This document shows, one piece after another, positions 43,269-53,725 of a stretch of 64,000 bases of DNA. The stretch comes from Erwinia piriflorinigrans CFBP 5888 (GTDB lineage: Bacteria; Pseudomonadota; Gammaproteobacteria; Enterobacterales; Enterobacteriaceae). The stretch is taken from assembly GCF_001050515.1 (NCBI RefSeq), contig NZ_CAHS01000014.1, forward strand, positions 124,001-188,000, read 5' to 3'. Position 1 is the first letter of the stretch. Every line of letters begins with the position of its first letter. Made by a program: the position numbers and the translations under genes. The notes under the pieces were generated by a model. That model saw nothing but the letters and a program-made list of their open reading frames with translations, did no database searches and had not been told where the DNA came from.

Positions 43269-43329
43269 TCTAAGATCCTCCCGGAAGTCGTCAACCAGGA
43301 AAGCCTAACAAAGGTGGCAATGGGAGGAA

Positions 43330-43343
43330 TTGATATGGATCAT
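43330..43343 (-). promoter_or_regulatory. FNR-like box upstream of focA
   Basis: TTGATATGGATCAT matches the FNR consensus TTGAT-N4-ATCAA at 9 of 10 positions. It lies about 62-75 bp before the focA start. Anaerobic induction of focA-pflB by FNR is established in E. coli. Confidence 0.65.
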
Positions 43344-43581
43344 ACTGGTTTGGTATAGGCTGGGTGAAGGGTATCAGGAACGGGAAGAGTGAAGGCTAAG
43401 TTTATGTTTTTTAATTATTAAATAATTTTTATTTTTTAAAATTTATTTATAGAAGTATCTGTAAAGTCATAGCAGCCTACCTGTTTTCACCCGCATTACC
43501 AATCGGGGAAGAGGGTAGAATTCACATATTTATTGCTTTGTACTCATTTGATTTTTCATGGCAAGATAAAATACTGACGAT

Positions 43582-43613
43582 AAAAAAGGCAACCGTTTTC
43601 ACGGTTACCTTTC
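43582..43613 (-). terminator. Intrinsic terminator of ycaO
   Basis: On the minus strand AAAGGTAACCGT/ACGGTTGCCTTT form a stem (one mismatch) around GAAA, followed by TTTTTT. It lies 60 bp after the ycaO stop. Confidence 0.85.
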
Positions 43614-43672
43614 TTTGATAGCGCGTCAGAGCAGCATCACTGTGCTAAAAACAGTGTGATATTTTGGCGATA

Positions 43673-45430
43673 TTATTTCCAGTAACGGCGTTTAGCTACC
43701 TGAAGTTTTTCATAAGCAGCCAGCAGGGACTGGTGCGCCGGGAATGCTTTCAGATCGCTATCCACGTTCTGCAAATCATAGAACGGTGTTTCACCCGAAA
43801 TAGCGGCCGATGCTGCATCTACAGCGCTCTGACCATACATGCGTACAAAAGCGCCATAGTACTGCTGCGGATCGCGTTCTTCTTCCTGACTTAGCAGCAG
43901 CAGCGTCTGTAAACAGCGGTAGTAGTTTGCACGTTCTGCGCTGAAGATCGATTGGTTGAACTCCATAGTCCATTCGGTCCAGATGAGCGCCTGTTGCAGG
44001 TCTCCACCCGCCAGAGCCAGCATGGCTTTTAGTTCGCCAATACGCAGCGTATACCAGCCATTATCTTTGCCTGTTGCCAGGCCCAGCAGTTCGCGCACGC
44101 GGGTGAAGTCGTCGTGGCCATCTTCGTCCAGCTGTTCTAACAGCGACAGGTAGTCTGCCTTTTCCCAGCTGTTTTCCGGCAGGCTAAGCAAGGTGTCACG
44201 CAGGTAAGCGCCCATGCTGTTATTGGCCAGCAGCAGATCTTCTGCCGGGTAGATATCGGACATGCCCGGAACGATGATACGGCAGGCGTAAACATCAAGA
44301 TGTTCGTAATCAGCAATATAAACTTCCTGACCTTCCGACTTAAAGATAGCCATCAACGTGGCGAATTCTTCTTCAGTAGAACCTTTAAAGCTCCAGTCCG
44401 CGAAGTCGTAATCGGCATCGTCCTTAAACATATCCCAGGAAATCAGGCCGCTTGAGTCGATGAAATGGGTTTCCAGATTAGCATGTTCTGCCACTTCCTC
44501 ATCGTCAAAGGTTGGCGGAGTAAAGACGTCCAGATCCTTCAGGCCGCGCCCTTGTAACAGTTCGGTGACGGTACGCTCCAGGGCCACGCCAAAGTCTGGA
44601 TGTGCACCGAACGAGGCAAAACAGGTACCGTTCGCGGGGTTGAACAATACCACGCAGATCACCGGATACTTGCCGCCCAGTGAAGCATCGTAAGAGAAGA
44701 TTGGGAAACCTTCTGCTTCAAGCGTCGCAATCGCTTCCACTACGCCAGGATAGCGGTTAAGCACCTCTTGTGGAATGGTTGGCAGGCTGATGGATTCGGC
44801 GATAATACGGTTCTTAATATGGCGTTCAAACACTTCTGAAAGGCCCTGTACGCGGGCCTCGTTGGCGGTATTACCCGCCGACATGCCGTTCGACACATAC
44901 AGGTTGCCGATGATATTCATCGGGATATAGACGGTTTGAAGGTCCGACTGGCGGGTAAAAGGCAGGGCGCAGATACCCCGTGCGGCATTACCAGATTGCA
45001 AATCGACCAGTTCGCTGGCGCTGACTTCATTTTCCGGGTCATAGAATTGACGCAGACGCGCATCAAGAATGCCATCGGGCAGCTGGTCATCATCCGGCAG
45101 TGGGAACCACTTCTCGTCAGGGTAATGGACAAAATCGTCGTTGGCGATCTGTTGGCCCAGCCAGAAGTCTGCAAAGAAATAGTTGGTGGACAAACGTTCA
45201 AAATACTCACCCAGCGCAGAGGCCAGCGCCGCTTTTTTGCTGGCACCTTTTCCGTTTGTGAAACATAGCGGGCAGTCGCGGTCGCGAATATGGACTGACC
45301 AGACGTTCGGAACCGGGTTCAGCCAGGATGCCTCCTCAATATTGAAGCCGAGATCCTGCAATTTTTGCTGAAAGCGTGCGATGGAAACTTCCAGCGCGGC
45401 GTCTTTGCCTGGAATATAAGTTTGAGTCAT
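43673..45430 (-). CDS. ycaO: YcaO, ribosomal protein S12 methylthiotransferase accessory factor
   Basis: 585 residues from ATG 45430 (TQTYIPGKDAALEVS), close to E. coli's 586. The N-terminal YcaO ATP-binding domain (about residues 60-400) has SNGMSAGNTANEARVQGLSEVFE and the ERHIKNRI segment. The C-terminal part is helical, TPR-like. In E. coli it helps RimO methylthiolate S12 Asp88. It is the founding member of a family that also makes azoline heterocycles; no peptide-modification cluster surrounds it here. Confidence 0.95.
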   Translation of the reverse strand: MTQTYIPGKDAALEVSIARFQQKLQDLGFNIEEASWLNPVPNVWSVHIRDRDCPLCFTNGKGASKKAALASALGEYFERLSTNYFFADFWLGQQIANDDFVHYPDEKWFPLPDDDQLPDGILDARLRQFYDPENEVSASELVDLQSGNAARGICALPFTRQSDLQTVYIPMNIIGNLYVSNGMSAGNTANEARVQGLSEVFERHIKNRIIAESISLPTIPQEVLNRYPGVVEAIATLEAEGFPIFSYDASLGGKYPVICVVLFNPANGTCFASFGAHPDFGVALERTVTELLQGRGLKDLDVFTPPTFDDEEVAEHANLETHFIDSSGLISWDMFKDDADYDFADWSFKGSTEEEFATLMAIFKSEGQEVYIADYEHLDVYACRIIVPGMSDIYPAEDLLLANNSMGAYLRDTLLSLPENSWEKADYLSLLEQLDEDGHDDFTRVRELLGLATGKDNGWYTLRIGELKAMLALAGGDLQQALIWTEWTMEFNQSIFSAERANYYRCLQTLLLLSQEEERDPQQYYGAFVRMYGQSAVDAASAAISGETPFYDLQNVDSDLKAFPAHQSLLAAYEKLQVAKRRYWK

Positions 45431-45738
45431 TTTGCCCACTCGTGATTGATTGTGCGGAAAGCGCGCAATGATACGGGTTTTCCGCTGGAATCGCTATCTG
45501 GCAGCGGAAATTTCATAGCGGGAAGATTGCCATATTTCAGTGAAAAGTGAACCAGGTCGTTCTGTTATCAGGATAGTGCCTCACAAAATATCGTCCTCTG
45601 TTACATTTACCCTACAAGCTGTTGCGGCACTCCCCGTAGAACCAGGTTGTTTAGCGGATAAATTATTGCAGCAATGGGGTGGCAATGATAAAACCGATAA
45701 AGGAATCAAACCGATTGTTCTGAAGGTGGTGAGGGGAA
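45431..45738. other. Divergent ycaO-serC intergenic region
   Basis: 308 bp for both promoters. A 9-bp inverted repeat TTTCCGCTG/CAGCGGAAA (45479-45487 and 45502-45510) with a 14-nt loop lies 49 bp from the ycaO start. ycaP, present near here in E. coli, is absent. No gene is seen. Confidence 0.5.
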
Positions 45739-46824
45739 ATGAGTCAGATTTTCAATTTTAGCTCTGGCCCGGCTATGTTGCCGGTAGAAGTGCTTCGTCG
45801 TGCTGAGCAGGAACTTTGCAACTGGCATGGTTTAGGGACCTCCGTAATGGAGATCAGCCATCGCAGTAAAGAATTTATTCAGGTTGCTGAAGAGGCTGAA
45901 AAAGATTTTCGCGATCTGCTGAAGATCCCCTCCAACTACAAAGTTTTATTCTGTCATGGCGGTGCGCGTGGGCAGTTTGCAGCGGTGCCGTTAAATTTGC
46001 TGGGTGAGCACAGTAAGGCGGATTATGTTGATGGCGGCTATTGGGCAGCCAGTGCAATCAAAGAGGCGCAAAAATACTGTACGCTTAACGTGATTGAAGC
46101 CAAAACGACGCTAAAGGGCCTGCGTGCGATTAGCCCGATGAGCAGCTGGGCGCTTTCCGATGATTCTGCCTACGTTCATTTTTGCCCGAATGAAACGATT
46201 GATGGTATCGCTATCCATGAAACACCCGACTTCGGCGATAAGACCGTTGTTGCCGATCTCTCATCTACGATCCTCTCGACGCCGATTGACGTGAGTCGCT
46301 ATGGCGTGCTGTACGCCGGAGCACAAAAAAATATCGGTCCTGCTGGCTTAACGCTGGTGGTGGTGCGTGAGGATCTGCTGGGCCAGGCGCGTAAAGAGCT
46401 GCCTTCCATCCTTGATTACAAAGTGCTGGCGGAAAACGATTCAATGTTTAACACCCCTCCGACCTTTGCATGGTATCTGTCTGGTCTGGTATTTAAATGG
46501 CTCAAAGAACAGGGGGGCGTTGGTGAGCTGGACAGACGCAATCAGGCTAAAGCCGACCTGCTTTATGGTACCATCGACAGCAGCGACTTTTACCGCAACG
46601 ATGTGGTTGCTGCTAACCGTTCGCGCATGAACGTGCCGTTCCAGCTGGCGGATGCAGCGCTGGATAAACTGTTCCTTGAAGAGTCATTTGCTGCCGGATT
46701 ACATGCCTTAAAAGGTCATCGGGTTGTCGGTGGTATGCGTGCTTCGATCTACAATGCGATGCCCCTGGAAGGGGTAAAAACGCTCACTGACTTTATGGTC
46801 GACTTCGAACGTCGTCACGGCTAA
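45739..46824 (+). CDS. serC: Phosphoserine aminotransferase
   Basis: 361 residues (E. coli 362). PLP enzyme with [25 protein letters not shown] and the PLP lysine in [15 protein letters not shown]. It makes phosphoserine for serine, and acts in pyridoxal-phosphate synthesis. GAGGGG precedes the start. It forms the serC-aroA operon with an intercistronic hairpin. Confidence 0.97.
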   Translation: MSQIFNFSSGPAMLPVEVLRRAEQELCNWHGLGTSVMEISHRSKEFIQVAEEAEKDFRDLLKIPSNYKVLFCHGGARGQFAAVPLNLLGEHSKADYVDGGYWAASAIKEAQKYCTLNVIEAKTTLKGLRAISPMSSWALSDDSAYVHFCPNETIDGIAIHETPDFGDKTVVADLSSTILSTPIDVSRYGVLYAGAQKNIGPAGLTLVVVREDLLGQARKELPSILDYKVLAENDSMFNTPPTFAWYLSGLVFKWLKEQGGVGELDRRNQAKADLLYGTIDSSDFYRNDVVAANRSRMNVPFQLADAALDKLFLEESFAAGLHALKGHRVVGGMRASIYNAMPLEGVKTLTDFMVDFERRHG

Positions 46825-46859
46825 GGTACATCCGCAACCATAGCAGGCTTTATAATCTG

Positions 46860-46885
46860 AAACCTCGCCTCACGGCGGGGTTTTA
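46860..46885 (+). terminator. Intercistronic terminator-like hairpin, serC-aroA
   Basis: AAACCTCGCC/GGCGGGGTTT (one G-U pair) around TCAC is followed by TTTTATT. A terminator between serC and aroA that lets part of the transcripts through is known in E. coli. Confidence 0.75.
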
Positions 46886-46914
46886 TTGCAATTATTTTGG
46901 AGAGTACGTTTCAC

Positions 46915-48201
46915 ATGCAGGATTCCCTGACGTTACAACCTATCGCCCTGGTCGACGGCACCGTTAACCTTCCTGGCTCCAAGAGCGTATCTAACCGTGC
47001 TTTACTGCTGGCTGCGCTGGCAAAGGGAACGACCCGTCTGACCAACCTGCTCGACAGTGATGATGTGCGTCATATGCTGGATGCGTTGAAGGCGATCGGC
47101 GTAAAGTATTCGCTGTCTGCCGACCGCACCCGTTGTGAGATAGTGGGTCAGGGTGGGCCACTACAGGCAAAAGAGCCGCTTGAGCTTTTCCTTGGTAATG
47201 CGGGTACCGCAATGCGCCCGCTTGCGGCAGCATTGTGTATTGGCAACGGCGATGTTGTTCTTACCGGTGAGCCGCGAATGAAAGAGCGTCCAATAGGACA
47301 TCTGGTTGATGCCTTACGCCAGGGCGGGGCTGACGTCGAGTATCTGGAACAGGAAAATTATCCGCCACTGCATGTTAAAGGCGGGTTCAGCGGTGGGGAA
47401 GTCGTGGTAGACGGTAGTGTCTCCAGCCAGTTTTTGACCGCGTTGTTGATGGCAGCACCGCTGGCAGTCAATGATACCCGGATCGTGATCAAAGGCGATC
47501 TGGTTTCTAAACCCTATATTGATATCACTCTCAAGCTGATGGCAACTTTCGGCGTGGTAGTGGAAAATAACGATTACCATACCTTCCACGTCCGTGGGCA
47601 GCAGCAGTATCAGGCGACGCGTGAGTATTTGGTAGAAGGTGATGCTTCTTCTGCTTCTTACTTCCTGGCAGCAGCAGCGATCAAAGGTGGTACGGTCAAA
47701 GTCACTGGTATTGGTCGTAACAGCATGCAGGGCGATATTCGTTTTGCCGATGTGCTGGAAAAAATGGGTGCCAGTGTGGAATGGGGCGATGATTACATTG
47801 CCTGCACGCGTGGTGACCTTAACGCAGTCGATTTGGATATGAATCATATTCCTGATGCTGCCATGACCATTGCCACTACGGCGTTGTTCGCAAAAGGCAC
47901 CACGGTGATGCGTAATATTTATAACTGGCGTGTTAAGGAGACCGATCGTCTGGCGGCGATGGCAACTGAGTTACGCAAAGTGGGGGCAGAAGTTGAAGAG
48001 GGGCATGATTACATTCGTATTACGCCTCCAGAGAAAATCGCATTCGCGGAAATCGGTACTTACAACGATCATCGCATGGCAATGTGCTTCTCGTTGGTGG
48101 CGCTCTCTTCCAGCCCGGTGACTATCCTCGACCCAAAATGTACTGCCAAAACGTTCCCTGATTATTTCGAACAACTGGCCCGTCTTAGCCGACTGGCATA
48201 G
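46915..48201 (+). CDS. aroA: 5-enolpyruvylshikimate-3-phosphate synthase
   Basis: 428 residues from ATG 46915 ([18 protein letters not shown]), similar to E. coli's 427. A start at 46897 is possible, but GGAGA at about 46898-46902 favours the later ATG. It has [17 protein letters not shown], the phosphoenolpyruvate site [13 protein letters not shown] and [11 protein letters not shown]. It is the sixth shikimate step, toward chorismate. It follows serC across a hairpin. Confidence 0.97.
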   Translation: MQDSLTLQPIALVDGTVNLPGSKSVSNRALLLAALAKGTTRLTNLLDSDDVRHMLDALKAIGVKYSLSADRTRCEIVGQGGPLQAKEPLELFLGNAGTAMRPLAAALCIGNGDVVLTGEPRMKERPIGHLVDALRQGGADVEYLEQENYPPLHVKGGFSGGEVVVDGSVSSQFLTALLMAAPLAVNDTRIVIKGDLVSKPYIDITLKLMATFGVVVENNDYHTFHVRGQQQYQATREYLVEGDASSASYFLAAAAIKGGTVKVTGIGRNSMQGDIRFADVLEKMGASVEWGDDYIACTRGDLNAVDLDMNHIPDAAMTIATTALFAKGTTVMRNIYNWRVKETDRLAAMATELRKVGAEVEEGHDYIRITPPEKIAFAEIGTYNDHRMAMCFSLVALSSSPVTILDPKCTAKTFPDYFEQLARLSRLA

Positions 48202-48345
48202 CAAAACGTTGCCATGTGCTGGCCGCGTGCTGAATGCCTTGGTGCGTGGTCGCTGCGGTTGCAGGTTAGGTTATGAAAGGTATAATGCGCGTCGATATTT
48301 CCCTGAGCATCTGCTGCTTGGGCATTCCACCGAAAGGAGAACGAC

Positions 48346-49029
48346 ATGACGGCTACAGCTCCCGTGATCACTATTGATGGCCCGAGTGGTGCAGGCAAAG
48401 GGACATTGTGTAAAGCAATGGCTGAAGCATTGCAGTGGCACCTGTTGGATTCCGGCGCAATTTATCGAGTACTGGCTTTAGCCGCGCTGCATCACCAGGT
48501 GGATATCAGCTCTGAAGAGGCGCTGGTGCCGATTGCCGCTCATCTTGACGTACGTTTTGTTTCTCACAACGGTGAGATAGAGGTGATTCTGGAGGGTGAG
48601 GACGTTTCTACAGAGATTCGTACCCAGGATGTTAGTAACACAGCATCTCGTGTCGCCGCGTTTCCCCGTGTGCGCGAAGCACTATTGCGCCGCCAGCGTG
48701 GTTTCCGTGAATTGCCGGGGCTGATTGCTGATGGACGCGATATGGGAACGGTGGTATTTCCCGATGCTCCGGTCAAAATCTTCCTTGATGCCAGTTCTGA
48801 AGAGCGTGCCAGCCGACGCATGCTGCAGTTGCAGGAGAAAGGCTTTAGTGTTAACTTTGAGCGCCTTTTATCTGAGATAAAAGAGCGAGATGACCGCGAT
48901 CGCAATCGCGCCATTGCACCATTGGTGCCTGCAGCTGATGCCTTAGTGCTTGATTCGACTACCATGTCGATTGAGCAGGTGATTGAAATTGCGCTAAACT
49001 ATGCGCGTGAAAAACTCGCTTTGGCGTAA
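48346..49029 (+). CDS. cmk: Cytidylate kinase
   Basis: 227 residues. It has P-loop [18 protein letters not shown]-binding [13 protein letters not shown], and [13 protein letters not shown]. It phosphorylates CMP and dCMP. A GAAAGGAG precedes the ATG. rpsA follows after 153 bp; in E. coli the two share transcripts. Confidence 0.97.
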   Translation: MTATAPVITIDGPSGAGKGTLCKAMAEALQWHLLDSGAIYRVLALAALHHQVDISSEEALVPIAAHLDVRFVSHNGEIEVILEGEDVSTEIRTQDVSNTASRVAAFPRVREALLRRQRGFRELPGLIADGRDMGTVVFPDAPVKIFLDASSEERASRRMLQLQEKGFSVNFERLLSEIKERDDRDRNRAIAPLVPAADALVLDSTTMSIEQVIEIALNYAREKLALA

Positions 49030-49182
49030 TTTTCGGCTATGCTTATTTCTATTGTGATAAGCAACAGTTCGCCGAATGATTTATCTAACCCTGTGATATG
49101 GACGTCATGGGGCATGTGAAACAACCCCACCCGTCAGGATGTCAGGTGGACGTTAAATTGAAGAATCCTGAAGATTATCAAT

Positions 49183-50856
49183 ATGACTGAATCTTTTGCT
49201 CAACTATTTGAAGAATCCCTAAAAACAATCGAAACCCGCCCGGGTTCCATCGTTCGTGGCGTTGTTGTCTCTATCGACAAAGACGTCGTTCTGGTTGATG
49301 CGGGTCTGAAATCTGAGTCTGCAATTCCTGCAGAGCAGTTCAAGAACGCAGCCGGCGAACTGGAAATTCAGGTTGGTGACGAAGTTGACGTTGCCCTGGA
49401 TGCAGTAGAAGACGGCTTCGGTGAAACCCTGCTGTCCCGTGAGAAAGCTAAACGTCATGAAGCTTGGATCACGCTGGAGAAAGCTTACGAAGACGCTGAA
49501 ACTGTTACCGGTGTTATCAACGGCAAGGTTAAAGGCGGCTTCACAGTTGAGCTGAACGGCATCCGTGCGTTCCTGCCAGGTTCACTGGTAGACGTGCGTC
49601 CAGTGCGTGACACGCTGCACCTGGAAGGCAAAGAGCTTGAGTTCAAAGTCATCAAGCTGGATCAGAAACGCAACAACGTCGTTGTTTCACGTCGTGCGGT
49701 AATCGAATCCGAGAACAGCGCAGAGCGCGATCAGCTGCTGGAAAATCTCCAGGAAGGCATGGAAGTTAAAGGTATCGTTAAGAACCTCACTGACTACGGT
49801 GCATTCGTTGATCTGGGCGGCGTTGATGGCCTGCTGCACATCACTGACATGGCTTGGAAACGCGTTAAGCATCCAAGCGAAATCGTCAATGTTGGCGACG
49901 AAATCACTGTTAAAGTGCTGAAGTTCGATCGCGAGCGTACCCGTGTTTCTCTGGGTCTGAAGCAGCTGGGTGAAGATCCATGGGTTGCTATCGCTAAACG
50001 TTACCCAGAAGGCACCAAGCTGACTGGTCGTGTGACCAACCTGACTGATTACGGCTGCTTCGTTGAAATCGAAGAAGGCGTGGAAGGCCTGGTACACGTT
50101 TCAGAAATGGACTGGACCAACAAAAACATCCACCCATCTAAAGTTGTTAACGTGGGCGATGTTGTAGAAGTAATGGTTCTGGACATCGACGAAGAACGTC
50201 GTCGTATCTCCCTGGGTCTGAAGCAGTGCAAATCTAACCCATGGCAGCAGTTTGCAGAAACCCACAACAAGGGCGACCGTGTTGAAGGTAAAATCAAGTC
50301 AATCACTGACTTCGGTATCTTCATCGGCCTTGACGGCGGCATCGACGGCCTGGTTCACCTGTCTGACATCTCCTGGAACGCTACCGGAGAAGAAGCAGTT
50401 CGTGAATACAAGAAAGGCGACGAAATCGCAGCTGTGGTTCTGCAGGTTGACGCAGAGCGCGAACGTATCTCTCTGGGCGTTAAACAGCTGGCAGAAGATC
50501 CGTTCAACAACTACATCTCTCTGAACAAGAAAGGTGCAATTGTTAACGGTAAAGTCACTGCAGTTGATGCCAAAGGTGCTACAGTTGAATTAGCTGATGG
50601 CGTTGAAGGCTACCTGCGTGCTTCTGAAGCATCGCTGGATCGTGTAGAAGACGCAACTCTGGTTCTGAATGTTGGTGATGATGTTGAAGCCAAATTCACC
50701 GGTGTTGACCGTAAAAACCGCGTTGTCAGCCTGTCTGTTCGTGCTAAAGACCAGGCAGACGAGAAAGAAGCCATCAACACTGTTAACACCAAACAGGAAG
50801 AAGGCAACTTCTCTAGCGCTATGGCTGAAGCATTCAAAGCAGCTAAAGGCGAGTAA
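49183..50856 (+). CDS. rpsA: 30S ribosomal protein S1
   Basis: 557 residues, the E. coli length, with six S1 OB-fold repeats (e.g. [57 protein letters not shown]). Strong codon bias (CTG, GGT/GGC, CGT, AAA) marks very high expression. It binds mRNA and mediates initiation on structured or weak-SD messages. Its own start lacks a strong SD (CTGAAGATTATCAATATG), typical of S1 autoregulation. Confidence 0.98.
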   Translation: MTESFAQLFEESLKTIETRPGSIVRGVVVSIDKDVVLVDAGLKSESAIPAEQFKNAAGELEIQVGDEVDVALDAVEDGFGETLLSREKAKRHEAWITLEKAYEDAETVTGVINGKVKGGFTVELNGIRAFLPGSLVDVRPVRDTLHLEGKELEFKVIKLDQKRNNVVVSRRAVIESENSAERDQLLENLQEGMEVKGIVKNLTDYGAFVDLGGVDGLLHITDMAWKRVKHPSEIVNVGDEITVKVLKFDRERTRVSLGLKQLGEDPWVAIAKRYPEGTKLTGRVTNLTDYGCFVEIEEGVEGLVHVSEMDWTNKNIHPSKVVNVGDVVEVMVLDIDEERRRISLGLKQCKSNPWQQFAETHNKGDRVEGKIKSITDFGIFIGLDGGIDGLVHLSDISWNATGEEAVREYKKGDEIAAVVLQVDAERERISLGVKQLAEDPFNNYISLNKKGAIVNGKVTAVDAKGATVELADGVEGYLRASEASLDRVEDATLVLNVGDDVEAKFTGVDRKNRVVSLSVRAKDQADEKEAINTVNTKQEEGNFSSAMAEAFKAAKGE

Positions 50857-50862
50857 TTGCTT

Positions 50863-50883
50863 AGGGGCAGCGTAAGCTGCCCT
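50863..50883 (+). terminator. Hairpin between rpsA and ihfB
   Basis: GGGCAGC/GCTGCCC is a 7-bp stem around GTAA, seven bases after the rpsA stop. It has no T run, so is more likely an mRNA-stabilising element than a terminator. Confidence 0.55.
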
Positions 50884-50937
50884 GTTACCGTCGTTAACTG
50901 TCATAACTATTCCTGTCAGGGATTAACCGGAGGTTTT

Positions 50938-51225
50938 ATGACCAAGTCAGAACTGATTGAAAGGCTTGCTGGCCAGCAATCTCATATTCCGGCGAAAGTC
51001 GTTGAGGATGCGGTAAAAGAGATGCTGGAACATATGGCAACGACGTTGTCAGAGGGTGAACGCATCGAAATCCGGGGATTTGGCAGCTTCTCATTGCACT
51101 ATCGTGCACCTCGTACTGGTCGTAACCCGAAAACGGGTGACAAAGTAGAGTTGGAAGGTAAATACGTTCCACACTTTAAGCCAGGAAAAGAGTTGCGCGA
51201 TCGCGCCAATATTTACGGCGGCTGA
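50938..51225 (+). CDS. ihfB: Integration host factor beta subunit
   Basis: 95 residues from ATG 50938, preceded by CGGAGG. It has [28 protein letters not shown] and the DNA-intercalating arm [23 protein letters not shown] with its conserved Pro. It forms the IHF heterodimer with IhfA, which bends DNA. It lies 81 bp after rpsA and ends in an intrinsic terminator. Confidence 0.98.
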   Translation: MTKSELIERLAGQQSHIPAKVVEDAVKEMLEHMATTLSEGERIEIRGFGSFSLHYRAPRTGRNPKTGDKVELEGKYVPHFKPGKELRDRANIYGG

Positions 51226-51241
51226 TAAGCAATTTATCGAT

Positions 51242-51269
51242 AAAACGACACTAAGGTGTCGTTTTTTTT
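51242..51269 (+). terminator. Intrinsic terminator of ihfB
   Basis: AAAACGACAC/GTGTCGTTTT around TAAG, followed by Ts (eight in a row), begins 17 bp after the ihfB stop. Confidence 0.93.
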
Positions 51270-51424
51270 GCTTTAAATAAATGTTGTATTTTTTGTCGCA
51301 GAAATCTGGTGACTTGCTGTAACCGCGCAAACTCTCTGCGCGCTGCTATCCACATCTACTCTTCTCTGGCTGCTTGCTACCCGAAGATACGGCACACTTA
51401 ACCTGTCTTGAACAGGGAGAGCGT

Positions 51425-53689
51425 ATGCCACTGACGGTTAATCATATTGCGTGGAGCGTTATTATCGCAACGCTGCCGCTCAACTTTTTGTCTCATCTAC
51501 CGGGGTCTGGCATGACGCTTGTCATCCTGTTGCTCTCTCTTACTCTGGCACTGTGCCCGGGGAAGCTGACAAAATTTCTGGCGCTAACGATAGTTATGTT
51601 TGTTTGGGCGATGACAGCGGGGCAGTCTGCGCTGAAGCAAATTAATGAGTTATCCCGCACGCCGATCGAAGCTGAAGTGCAGATTGAAAGTATACAGCCG
51701 GACGGCGACAGGTTAAAAATACGCCTGTTGAGCTATCGGGACAAATTAGTGTTCCCACCCGTTTATGCCAACGTAAAGTTAAAGTCACAGGGTATCGCGT
51801 TCTGCACCGGCCAGCGATGGTTGATGCAACTGATGCTCAGGCCGGTGCATGCGCAGCTAAATGAAGGGGGATTCGATCGCCAACGTTTTGCCCTCGCGAC
51901 CCATACGCCGCTAACCGGCAGAGTGAAAAGCGCTAAGATTATCGCGGCAGAATGTAGCTGGCGTGGCCGCCTGATTGAATCAGGTAAAAAAAGTTATGCC
52001 CATCTGCCGTGGCAGGGACTAATCTCCGCGCTGGCCTTTGGTGAAAGGGACGACGTCAGCAAGAATATTAACCAGCTATTACGTGAAACCGGTACAGCGC
52101 ATCTTATGGCCATTTCAGGGATGCATATCGCCCTTGCAGCCAGCTTCGGATGGCTGCTAATGCGCGGCATGCAGTTTACTTTTCCCGTCAGATATATCGG
52201 TTATCGGTTACCGCTGTTTTGCAGTCTTTTAGTGGCTTTGATCTACAGCTGGCTTTCAGGTGGAAATGCACCAGCAATGCGCGCCATGCTGGCTTTACTT
52301 GTGTGGAGCATCCTGCGGTTGCGTGGCATTTACTGTCAGTCTTGGCAGATATGGAGCCTTTGTATTGCCCTGATCCTTTTTTTTGACCCGCTTAGCCTGC
52401 TCTCAGACAGCTTGTGGCTGTCGGCTATGGCTGTGGCTGCCCTGCTGCTTTGGTATCACACTTTTCCACTACCCGTGCGTTTCTTGCGGCGGTGGTACTG
52501 GTTACCGCTACGTTTACTACACCTTCAGTTGGGAATGCTGCTGCTGCTGATGCCTTTGCAGGCACTGTTGTTTCATGGTATCAGCCTGAGTGCGCTGGTG
52601 GCTAATCTATGGGCGGTTCCGCTAGTTTCATTGGTCACCGTGCCGCTGATTTTGGTGGCATTAGTTTGCAATGCGCTTCCCTGGATTTCTGCCCCACTGT
52701 GGTATGGCGTCGATCGGTCTCTGGCACTGGTGTTTATGCCCTTGCAACACTTGCCACATGGCTGGTTGCCTGTGGATCAGGCACTAAGCGTCGCCAGCTT
52801 GTTGTGTTGGTTGATTTTAGTCTGTCTGCGCTTCGGCTGGTGGCGGACTTCAACAGCCAGCATCGCGAGCACGGCATTGCTGTTATGCAGCTGGCGTTCA
52901 TTATGGCCCGAGCCGGAATGGCGTGTAGATATGCTGGACGTAGGGCACGGGCTGGCGGTGGCGATCTCTCGTAACGGCGAGGCTACGCTGTATGATACCG
53001 GCAATCGCTGGCCCGGTGGCGATGCAGCCCGTAGCCACATCCTGCCCTGGCTTGCCTGGCAGGGGCTACGCGTGAGTCACATTATTATCAGCCATGCTCA
53101 TCTCGATCATATCGGCGGGCTGGCCAGTATGCAGGCCACATTCCCCCAAGCCAGCGTGCGGAGCGCGCTGGCCAAACCGGGTCATCTTTCCTGCCGTAAG
53201 GGAGATAACTGGCGTTGGCAAGGCTTAGGGTTTCACGTGCTCTGGCCTCCAATAGAAGCAAAAGGTGAAGGTAATGACCAATCATGTGTGGTCTTAGTCA
53301 CGGATGGAAAATGGCGGGTACTGTTAACAGGGGATATTGAAGCGCCAGCTGAAAAGAAACTGGTCGCGGAACGGCGGGACGATCTGCATGTCGATCTGCT
53401 CCAGGCGCCACATCATGGCAGCCGAACCTCCTCCACCGGGCCTTTTCTGCGCGCCGTCTCTGCAAGTGCAGCAATGGCTTCTGCTGCACGCTACAGCGCC
53501 TGGCGTTTGCCCGCGACACAGATTATTCGCCGCTACGGTGAAAATGGCGTCAAATGGCGTGACACCGCGCTTTCCGGCCAGTTGAGCGCGCGCTTTTATG
53601 CGCATCGATGGCAACTTATTGGGCTAAGAGAACAAATAATGAACCGTTGGTATCATCAGTGGTTTGGCGTACCCAGGGATTCCGGCTAG
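51425..53689 (+). CDS. ycaI: ComEC/Rec2-family protein YcaI
   Basis: 754 residues from ATG 51425 (PLTVNHIAWSVI), with AGGGAG upstream. An N-terminal OB-like region leads to a ComEC membrane domain of many helices (GTAHLMAISGMHIALAASF is the conserved core). The C-terminal metallo-beta-lactamase domain has LDVGHGLAVAISRNGEATL, HAHLDHIGG and HHGSRTS. In naturally competent bacteria ComEC takes single-stranded DNA across the inner membrane. In enterics the role is unclear. Confidence 0.94.
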   Translation: MPLTVNHIAWSVIIATLPLNFLSHLPGSGMTLVILLLSLTLALCPGKLTKFLALTIVMFVWAMTAGQSALKQINELSRTPIEAEVQIESIQPDGDRLKIRLLSYRDKLVFPPVYANVKLKSQGIAFCTGQRWLMQLMLRPVHAQLNEGGFDRQRFALATHTPLTGRVKSAKIIAAECSWRGRLIESGKKSYAHLPWQGLISALAFGERDDVSKNINQLLRETGTAHLMAISGMHIALAASFGWLLMRGMQFTFPVRYIGYRLPLFCSLLVALIYSWLSGGNAPAMRAMLALLVWSILRLRGIYCQSWQIWSLCIALILFFDPLSLLSDSLWLSAMAVAALLLWYHTFPLPVRFLRRWYWLPLRLLHLQLGMLLLLMPLQALLFHGISLSALVANLWAVPLVSLVTVPLILVALVCNALPWISAPLWYGVDRSLALVFMPLQHLPHGWLPVDQALSVASLLCWLILVCLRFGWWRTSTASIASTALLLCSWRSLWPEPEWRVDMLDVGHGLAVAISRNGEATLYDTGNRWPGGDAARSHILPWLAWQGLRVSHIIISHAHLDHIGGLASMQATFPQASVRSALAKPGHLSCRKGDNWRWQGLGFHVLWPPIEAKGEGNDQSCVVLVTDGKWRVLLTGDIEAPAEKKLVAERRDDLHVDLLQAPHHGSRTSSTGPFLRAVSASAAMASAARYSAWRLPATQIIRRYGENGVKWRDTALSGQLSARFYAHRWQLIGLREQIMNRWYHQWFGVPRDSG

Positions 53690-53725
53690 AATAAGCGGCT
53701 ATTTTCAACTAAAGCTGGTTAAACA

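Larger units (their letters stand above)
43269..43672. other. Promoter region of focA-pflB with downstream end of ycaO
   Basis: 404 bp. It holds an FNR-like box (43330-43343), a very AT-rich tract (about 43400-43450, candidate IHF or H-NS target) and the ycaO terminator. In E. coli this region carries several FNR/ArcA-controlled promoters; only the one FNR-like site is recognisable here. Confidence 0.6.

Noticed and set aside
43673-45430. YcaO as part of a peptide-modifying (azoline) biosynthetic cluster
   Set aside because: It is the housekeeping YcaO by length and context (focA, serC); no precursor peptide, dehydrogenase or exporter gene lies nearby.
47314-47847. Minus-strand open frame of 177 codons
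   Set aside because: It is antisense to aroA and rich in low-complexity His/Cys; no motif seen.
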